In this document: piece by piece, positions 22,804-26,548 of the stretch
Numbering within the stretch: the first letter of the stretch is position 1
Layout of the letters: each line of letters opens with the position of its first letter
IMG/VR virus record: IMGVR_UViG_3300030118_001958
Coordinates: 1 to 26,548 of that record
Origin: a virus
Direction: 5' to 3' (one strand)
Length of the DNA stretch: 26,548 bases
Made by a program: the position numbers and the translations under genes
Notes under the pieces: generated by a model
Seen by the model: the letters and a program-made list of their open reading frames with translations, nothing else
Databases searched by the model: none
What the model was told of the DNA's origin: nothing

Positions 22804-23564
22804 AATATTAAACTTCCATCTTCATTTACATCATCCCAGTAAAAACCTGAAATGTGTTTTTTATCAATATATTTTTTCCAAGAATCAAAAGCTATTCGCC
22901 AAGCTAGTTTACCTTTATTTATAAGATCATCAGACAAAGAATATACTGCAACGTCAAATGGGTATCTGTTTTCAATAGCTATAAATCTAAATGATGCAGG
23001 ATCATATCCTAACATCTCAGAATAGAAACACGCTTGAAGGTGATAAGCATAGAAATAAATAGCACTTCTAAACGCTTTAGGTGAAGCATCTTGACACGTT
23101 TTAATGTCAATGATATATCTACCCTTTTTAATACCATCAGGTCTTATACGGACTGGTACGTCTTCATACGTACCGTAATAACTGTGTTCTATTTCATCTA
23201 AGGTAAATAATAACTTATTTGCAAGTTCATTGTTCATTGCGTTTTGTGCTATCTGATCTAAAGAATCTTTTTCCTCACCTGAAACCACAATCTTATTAGG
23301 GTTGTCAGATATAAGTTGTTTCTTGTATTCTTTGTCTTTCTTTGTTCTAAGGTTTAGGTTTTTGGGTAACGCTATTATTTCTTTTTTTTCAGGTTCTAAG
23401 AGTACGCTATGAACTGCACTACCAAAGTTCATTGCAGGTGTTGATACAAATTTTTCTTGATTAAGATAATGATATACAGACTTCTTATAAATCGTTTTGA
23501 GACCACTAGCAGAGATGCTATCGTGAGAATGGTACTCTAGGTTGCTATCTTTCTTTTTAATCAT
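22800..23564 (-). CDS. RecE/exonuclease VIII-like PD-(D/E)xK nuclease
   Basis: 254 residues, the usual length of phage 'exodeoxyribonuclease VIII, PDDEXK-like' proteins. Signature elements: 'SISASGLKTIYKKSVYHYL' (16-34), 'NFGSAVHSVLLEP' with His52, 'VRIRPDGIKKGRYIIDIKT' with Asp143, Asp153 and Lys155, and 'YAYHLQACFYSEML' with Gln177 and Tyr181, together the complete RecB-family active site. It would resect double-stranded ends for single-strand-annealing recombination. No RecT, Beta or ERF partner is recognisable in this window; the SSB-like gene upstream is the nearest ssDNA-binding candidate. Confidence 0.85.
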   Translation of the reverse strand: MIKKKDSNLEYHSHDSISASGLKTIYKKSVYHYLNQEKFVSTPAMNFGSAVHSVLLEPEKKEIIALPKNLNLRTKKDKEYKKQLISDNPNKIVVSGEEKDSLDQIAQNAMNNELANKLLFTLDEIEHSYYGTYEDVPVRIRPDGIKKGRYIIDIKTCQDASPKAFRSAIYFYAYHLQACFYSEMLGYDPASFRFIAIENRYPFDVAVYSLSDDLINKGKLAWRIAFDSWKKYIDKKHISGFYWDDVNEDGSLIL

Positions 23565-23697
23565 CTAGTTCGTTGATTTTGTTTTTGAAATAATAAATTC
23601 CATATAATACGATAGGACTAAAAGCAAAAATATTAAGTAAGCTAGGATGCCAAAGTTCACCACAGAAACCAAACAGATGTCTAAAAAATTCTACCAT
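23557..23697 (-). CDS. 46-residue single-TM protein upstream of the RecE-like gene
   Basis: Minus-strand gene from ATG 23697 to TAA 23559-23557, overlapping the RecE-like start by 8 nt. Product MVEFFRHLFGFCGELWHPSL, then the membrane helix LNIFAFSPIVLYGIYYF and a polar end KNKINELDD. The 'FG.CGE.WHPSL' box before the helix looks conserved-style (I recall similar small phage proteins), with a Cys-Glu-His cluster that could bind metal. Function unknown. Preceded by a structured leader (23707-23766). Confidence 0.65.
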   Translation of the reverse strand: MVEFFRHLFGFCGELWHPSLLNIFAFSPIVLYGIYYFKNKINELDD

Positions 23698-23706
23698 AAT
23701 CAAAAA

Positions 23707-23766
23707 GTACCACCATCATCACCGATTATTAACCACTTACAATGAGATATGAATCAGGTGGTACAT
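23707..23766 (-). promoter_or_regulatory. Attenuator-like leader with short ORF and competing hairpins
   Basis: On the minus strand GTACCACC (23764-23757) pairs perfectly with GGTGGTAC (23714-23707), which is followed by five T. An alternative stem uses the same CACC plus GATT against AATCGGTG. A nine-codon ORF (23766-23737, MYHLIHISL) starts at the base of the 5' arm and runs into the loop. The arrangement resembles an attenuator; regulation not proven. Confidence 0.4.
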
Positions 23767-23794
23767 AATAAAACTAAACTAAATGTATGAAAAA

Positions 23795-24064
23795 CTAAAA
23801 CGGTAACCCACTATCATCAGTAGATTGCGTTTCAGTCTTACGCTTTATCTTGCTTGGATCATTCCAAACAACATTAACATTCTTACCAAACTTATCAGGT
23901 TGTTCTTTTTTAGATATTCTTAACCTTACAAATTTATTACCTTTATAATCTTCTACAACGTTAGGATTTTGTTTGATCTTATCAAGATTCAAAGTCACGT
24001 TGAAGAACTCTCCATACTGACCAGTAACGGTCTTACCACTACCTAAGTAAATTGTCTCACTCAT
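23795..24064 (-). CDS. SSB-like small OB-fold protein with acidic LPF tip
   Basis: 89 residues. The tail DDSGLPF at the C-terminus closely matches the acidic tip of bacterial SSB proteins (consensus DDDIPF), used to recruit replication and repair enzymes. The body is strand-rich (TGQYGEFFNVTLNLDKIKQN, then GNKFVRLRISKKEQPDKFGK, then NVNVVWND), consistent with a minimal OB fold, though shorter than cellular SSB (about 110 residues before the linker). A linker of Lys/Thr/Ser joins body and tip. It lies upstream of the RecE-like nuclease, 5 nt after the preceding gene. Likely ssDNA binding; the OB fold is inferred. Confidence 0.68.
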   Translation of the reverse strand: MSETIYLGSGKTVTGQYGEFFNVTLNLDKIKQNPNVVEDYKGNKFVRLRISKKEQPDKFGKNVNVVWNDPSKIKRKTETQSTDDSGLPF

Positions 24065-24069
24065 ATTAT

Positions 24070-24261
24070 TTATTTTAAAAGTTTATTATTAATACTTTGT
24101 GCTACCTTTCCGTTAGCACACCAATAACCAAACTGTGATGCAGTTTTAATTATATCACCTTCGGTTATGTCTTCGCAGTTACCACCAGTCTTTAAATTCC
24201 AAAAGTCAATAGATGCTTTTAATGATGATTGTCTTATAATCTGATTCTGTGTATCATTCAT
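24070..24261 (-). CDS. 63-residue hypothetical protein between regulator and SSB-like gene
   Basis: From the ATG at 24261 the product is MNDTQNQIIRQSSLKASIDF, then WNLKTGGNCEDITEGDIIKT and ASQFGYWCANGKVAQSINNKLLK. I recall small phage proteins with the same 'QIIRQSSLKA' start and 'A..F..W' end next to SSB-like genes; function unknown. A further ATG at 24270 would give three more residues, but the ATGA overlap with the regulator's stop at 24261-24258, the rule in this operon, decides for the inner start. Confidence 0.65.
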   Translation of the reverse strand: MNDTQNQIIRQSSLKASIDFWNLKTGGNCEDITEGDIIKTASQFGYWCANGKVAQSINNKLLK

Positions 24262-24449
24262 AGTTCGCATATTAAGGATTTAATAAAACCGATTTTAACC
24301 ATTGATTCTAATTCACTAACTTTTAGAGAACTAGGATCATTGAACTTGTTATGTAACGTCATAGGTGTAACACCCATCTTTTTTGCTAATGTTAGCTTCG
24401 TCATACCAAGTTCTTTTAATCTATATTCTAGTTGCAATCTTTGTAACAT
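24258..24449 (-). CDS. Small HTH transcriptional regulator (Cro/CI-type)
   Basis: 63 residues from ATG 24449. Residues about 5-40 form a classical helix-turn-helix: 'LEYRLKELGMTKLTLAKKMGVTPMTLHNKF', with the L.LA...GV...T.....  spacing, followed by a support helix 'LKVSELESMVKIG'. No C-terminal dimerisation or cleavage domain, so Cro-like rather than full CI. An in-frame ATG at 24485 would extend it by 12 residues, but that ATG lies on the -33 element of a strong promoter match, so the start at 24449 is preferred; the message would then be nearly leaderless. First gene of the leftward early operon, probably acting on the divergent control region beside it. Confidence 0.78.
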   Translation of the reverse strand: MLQRLQLEYRLKELGMTKLTLAKKMGVTPMTLHNKFNDPSSLKVSELESMVKIGFIKSLICEL

Positions 24450-24454
24450 AAGGA

Positions 24455-24485
24455 CAAATCTAAATAAAAATATATTTATATTCAA
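24455..24485 (-). promoter_or_regulatory. Leftward early promoter
   Basis: On the minus strand TTG (24485-24483), 20 nt, then TAGATTTG (24462-24455): both Bacteroidetes elements (-33 TTG, -7 TAnnTTTG) at correct spacing. The expected start of transcription falls within a few bases of the regulator ATG at 24449. Best promoter match in the window. Confidence 0.65.
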
Positions 24486-24520
24486 CTATTTCTTTTTATT
24501 ATTGAAAAAAATATTTTAAA

Positions 24521-24549
24521 TTGCTTCAGAAAGGAAACACTTACCTTTA
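24521..24549 (+). promoter_or_regulatory. Possible rightward early promoter
   Basis: TTG (24521-24523), 18 nt, TACCTTTA (24542-24549), a 7/8 match to TAnnTTTG. If used, the 18-bp inverted repeat would lie in a leader of about 125 nt before the ATG at 24682. Confidence 0.35.
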
Positions 24550-24563
24550 TTATATATATTAAT

Positions 24564-24605
24564 TTATTTCTATTATTTTCTCTATAAAGAAAATAATAGA
24601 AATAA
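24564..24605. repeat. 18-bp perfect inverted repeat in the divergent control region
   Basis: Left arm 24564-24581 (TTATTTCTATTATTTTCT), six-base centre CTATAA, right arm 24588-24605, fully complementary. The arms have internal near-repeats (TTTCTATTATTTTCT). It may be a regulator operator, a leader hairpin or part of a replication origin. Confidence 0.8.
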
Positions 24606-24612
24606 TAAATCT

Positions 24613-24635
24613 ATAGATATAACTAATAGATATAA
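24613..24635 (+). repeat. Tandem direct repeat ATAGATATAA
   Basis: ATAGATATAA at 24613-24622 and 24626-24635, centre to centre 13 bp, within an almost G/C-free stretch (24601-24660). Iteron-like or paired half-operators. Confidence 0.6.
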
Positions 24636-24681
24636 TAATTATAAAATAATAAATTTTTTTGAATTTTTAATAACGCAACAA

Positions 24682-24999
24682 ATGAAAAACAACGCAAAGG
24701 ATAAAATTAAAAGTGAGGCGATGGTTTCTTTGAAAGTTGAGGAGTTGATGACAGACTTTGAAACTGCTGAAGCCACCTTCCGTTTCGCTGACATATCAAG
24801 TAAGAGAAGCAAGTACAATCGAGATATTGATGAAGCGTTTTACAACCACGCTAAAAGCTACATAGAGAAACTCTGTAAGCTACTTGTCTTGGTTAATGCA
24901 GGAGAGATGTACCATCTTCACCATTATAGACAAGCATTGATCAAACACAAGAAAGATATAAACAAGGTGTATGAAAAAATAAATGATATAAAACTATGA
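24682..24999 (+). CDS. 105-residue helical hypothetical protein upstream of the helicase
   Basis: Opens the rightward replication operon. Sequence: MKNNAKDKIKSEAMVSLKVE, 'ELMTDFETAEATFRFADISS', 'KRSKYNRDIDEAFYNHAKSY', then 'HLHHYRQALIKHKKDINKVY'. Basic, helical, no clear motif; the His-rich 'YHLHHYR' and the basic end suggest nucleic-acid contact. Its stop overlaps the helicase ATG as ATGA, so the two are coupled and may work together, for example as a helicase loader or origin-binding partner. Function is inference from position only. Confidence 0.65.
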   Translation: MKNNAKDKIKSEAMVSLKVEELMTDFETAEATFRFADISSKRSKYNRDIDEAFYNHAKSYIEKLCKLLVLVNAGEMYHLHHYRQALIKHKKDINKVYEKINDIKL

Positions 25000-25949
25000 A
25001 AGGTAAATTGCAGATAGTTGATTTTGATGATGTATTAAAACGAGACGATAATGCTAAAGAATGTAAAGAAGTTTACGTCAACGATGTAAGAGATAAGCTA
25101 GACACCTTCTTTAAATATGGTTATGAACTTGGACAACCATCTTACATAGATAAACTCAACGGTATCTTTTCTTGGAGAAAAGGATTCTTATACTGTTTTA
25201 GTGGTTATCCACAATCAGGAAAGTCAGAATTCATTAATTATGCAATGCTACTAAGGGCAAAACATTATGATGATAAGATAGTAATGTATTCACCTGAAAC
25301 AAATACCTATGAGCTGATAACAAATTTAGCTAGAGCATATATAGGAAAGAACGTAAATCCTGAGTTTGATAACGTTTGCACAGAAAAAGAATACAATGAA
25401 GGATTAGATTTTATTCAAGATCATTTTGTGTTTTTAGAAAATCAAGAAGAATTACCATCGGTAGCAGGGTTACTTAACACCTTTGAAAGATTATCAGGTA
25501 AAGGATTTGATTGTTTTGTAATTGATCCTATGAACTGGTTAGTGGAATCAAATGTCGGAGAAACAAATCTTTATAATTATTTAAAAGTATCACTCACTAA
25601 TCTTAAAATGTTTGCAAAGAACTTTGATAAGATTGTTAGCTATATAGAACATCCAAAAACACCCTCACCAGTAAAAGGTAAGATACCACAAGCTACTGCT
25701 TTCTCATTAGCAGGTGGTACTATGCACTTTAATAAAGTCGATTGTATGGCACTTCTTCATAGAATGACAAAAGAAGATTTAGAAGATAAACTTTCCAAAG
25801 GTGATTTATTAGCAAGACAATTAGATAATCTTGATAATAATATTAACTTTGTTGAGTTTGAAACAGTAAAGATGAAATCTCAAAGGTTGAATGGTAAGTT
25901 AGGCAGTCAGCTCTTAGAATATGATTTTATTACTGGTAGGTTTAAATAA
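24996..25949 (+). CDS. Replicative helicase core, DnaB/T7 gp4 (SF4, RecA-like)
   Basis: 317 residues. A family-typical lead-in 'YIDKLNGIFSWRKGFLYCFSG' runs into Walker A 'GYPQSGKSEF' (Lys76, Ser77), then 'MYSPETNTYEL' with Glu101 as likely catalytic glutamate, Walker B 'CFVIDPMNWL' (Asp177), and 'SLAGGTMHFNKVDCMALLHR' (about 235-254) containing the H4-type segment. The end 'LLEYDFITGRFK' matches the C-terminal strand of Twinkle/T7-type helicases. There is no primase or zinc domain and no DnaB N-terminal domain, so this is a stand-alone C-terminal helicase. It would unwind the fork as a hexameric ring; a separate primase must lie outside the window or come from the host. Confidence 0.85.
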   Translation: MKGKLQIVDFDDVLKRDDNAKECKEVYVNDVRDKLDTFFKYGYELGQPSYIDKLNGIFSWRKGFLYCFSGYPQSGKSEFINYAMLLRAKHYDDKIVMYSPETNTYELITNLARAYIGKNVNPEFDNVCTEKEYNEGLDFIQDHFVFLENQEELPSVAGLLNTFERLSGKGFDCFVIDPMNWLVESNVGETNLYNYLKVSLTNLKMFAKNFDKIVSYIEHPKTPSPVKGKIPQATAFSLAGGTMHFNKVDCMALLHRMTKEDLEDKLSKGDLLARQLDNLDNNINFVEFETVKMKSQRLNGKLGSQLLEYDFITGRFK

Positions 25950-25959
25950 ATAATTAATT

Positions 25960-26157
25960 ATGACAAAAGAACAAGCATTGCAATTAATAGTTCAGGTATG
26001 TGAGAAAGGTAACAAATCAGGTCTTTTTACATTATCTGAATCAAGTCTTGTATTACAAGCATTAGAACAATTTGGTGTTCAACCACCTAAAGTAGAAGAA
26101 TTAGAAAAAGATGAGGTGGCAGAAGAAGTATCAGAAACAAAAGAAATCAAAGACTAG
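25960..26157 (+). CDS. 65-residue acidic-tailed hypothetical protein
   Basis: Starts 10 nt after the helicase gene with the usual A/T leader (AATAATTAATTATG). The first 42 residues (MTKEQALQLIVQVCEKGNKS, then GLFTLSESSLVLQALEQFGV) form a compact helical domain; the rest is Glu-rich (EELEKDEVAEEVSETKEIKD). Similar short 'QALQLI.........G.fsl.es..v..AL' proteins accompany phage replication genes, as I recall, but the role is not known. Confidence 0.65.
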   Translation: MTKEQALQLIVQVCEKGNKSGLFTLSESSLVLQALEQFGVQPPKVEELEKDEVAEEVSETKEIKD

Positions 26158-26443
26158 ATACCTTTTTATTTCAGATTACGATAATATACTAGGTGAATCA
26201 CTTAACATTTGCGATACGGTTAGAAAACTGTGGACTTACTACAAATGTGATTCACAGAGTATATTTATTGCTGTTACACCAAGAATAAAAACACATCAGA
26301 TAAGGGAAAAATCAATATCTCTTACAGACATTAACAACAAGAAAACATATAAATATCTCAATAAAGTTATTACAAGAAGTGAATTTATCTTACTTTTAGA
26401 ATGTGATAACAAAAGGCAAGACCAAAGTCATAAGAGAAATTGA
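26111..26443 (+). CDS. Possible hypothetical protein; start uncertain
   Basis: The frame is open from before 26111 to 26443. Downstream of 26157 it reads like coding sequence (YLFISDYDNILGESLNICDT, IFIAVTPRIKTHQI, TYKYLNKVITRSEFILLLEC). Upstream of that, the first 16 residues are just the shifted reading of the acidic-tail gene, so ATG 26111 is not convincing. No other ATG, GTG or TTG lies between 26157 and the core. Either the start is a rare codon near 26158 or the region arises by frameshift from the previous gene. Overlaps the next partial gene by 41 nt. Confidence 0.45.
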   Translation: MRWQKKYQKQKKSKTRYLFISDYDNILGESLNICDTVRKLWTYYKCDSQSIFIAVTPRIKTHQIREKSISLTDINNKKTYKYLNKVITRSEFILLLECDNKRQDQSHKRN

Positions 26444-26548
26444 AACATTTATCTTGCGTTATAAGGAGAAAGCTAAAGAACACCAATACCACAATAACGA
26501 TGATGTTAAATGTTATAAACGCATTTACGCACTAGCAGAACTCTTTCC
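26403..26548 (+). CDS. Small helical protein (3' partial, GTG start)
   Basis: A frame opened by TAG at 26397-26399 begins with GTG at 26403 and continues to the window's right edge: MITKGKTKVIREIETFILRY, then KEKAKEHQYHNNDDVKCYKR and IYALAELF. Regular charged-helix pattern and ending 'Y...K..ALAEL' look like small phage helical proteins with similar 'REIE.FI..YKEKAK' starts. An ATG two bases upstream is out of frame (ATG TGA). Truncated by the window, so length and function are unknown. Confidence 0.55.
   Translation, partial: MITKGKTKVIREIETFILRYKEKAKEHQYHNNDDVKCYKRIYALAELF

Noticed and set aside
23625-23632. Minus-strand TATTTTTG as a promoter
   Set aside because: It lies inside the 46-residue membrane gene. 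I estimate dozens of chance TAnnTTTG matches over both strands of the window, so matches inside genes were not called.
24450-24485. Start of the HTH regulator at ATG 24485
   Set aside because: Overlaps the -33 and -7 promoter elements; the extra residues are hydrophobic and not part of the HTH fold.
1-26548. CRISPR arrays, tRNA genes, insertion sequences, integrase/attachment sites
   Set aside because: No regularly spaced repeats, cloverleaf, transposase or recombinase was recognised on either strand.

Overview
This window is part of a tailed-phage genome (siphovirus-like, HK97-type head), most likely infecting a member of the Bacteroidetes/Flavobacteriia. The DNA is AT-rich (about one third G+C by eye). 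Genes are packed with 1-4 nt overlaps and essentially no Shine-Dalgarno sites. Most gaps between rightward genes carry the Bacteroidetes -7 promoter element TAnnTTTG just before an A/T-rich leader. The S74 fibre with GIGTTSP-type repeats, and several small proteins, are of kinds I associate with marine phages; that habitat is inference. No integrase, terminase, tRNA or rRNA is visible. The portal gene is cut by the left edge and a small replication-region gene by the right edge.

Rightward late region, 3-19805: portal with a long C-terminal add-on, minor head protein, S78 prohead protease, major capsid protein, an intrinsic terminator, then the connector series (small lysine-tailed protein, gp6-like adaptor, head closure, HK97 gp10-like, DUF3168-like tail completion). 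A lysis-like cassette follows (DUF5675-like protein, single-TM coiled-coil protein, two very small proteins, 3TM-type holin), then a tiny basic protein, an HNH endonuclease, a 1768-residue fibre with a C-terminal S74 chaperone and a small unknown protein. Only after this does the tail programme resume with tail tube, tail assembly chaperones G and GT (joined by a clear programmed -1 frameshift at A_AAA_AAG), tape measure and an 800-residue tail-tip/baseplate candidate.

Leftward early region, 24485 down to 19802: a well-formed promoter (-33 TTG, 20 nt, -7 TAGATTTG) drives an HTH regulator whose message would be nearly leaderless. Translationally coupled genes follow: a small protein, an SSB-like protein ending in an acidic LPF tip, a RecE/Exo VIII-like PD-(D/E)xK nuclease, two more possible PD-(D/E)xK proteins, a MazG-like protein and several tiny proteins. 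A structured regulatory gap (21155-21314) separates a second leftward block of unknown genes with G-run hairpins near their starts. This block ends in a 26-residue membrane peptide and a coiled-coil protein, and its last stop codon overlaps the stop of the convergent tail gene.

Divergent control region, 24486-24681: extremely AT-rich, with an 18-bp perfect inverted repeat and a 10-bp direct repeat. It is a candidate operator or origin. To its right (24682-26548) is a rightward replication operon with a DnaB/T7 gp4-type helicase core and small unknown genes.

Several genes shorter than 60 codons were found by reading overlaps at gene junctions: 7534-7647, 8030-8170, 19802-19975, 19972-20052, 21315-21473, 21753-21878, 23557-23697, and the partial gene from 26403. 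All family assignments were made by eye from motifs and gene order; no database search was run.
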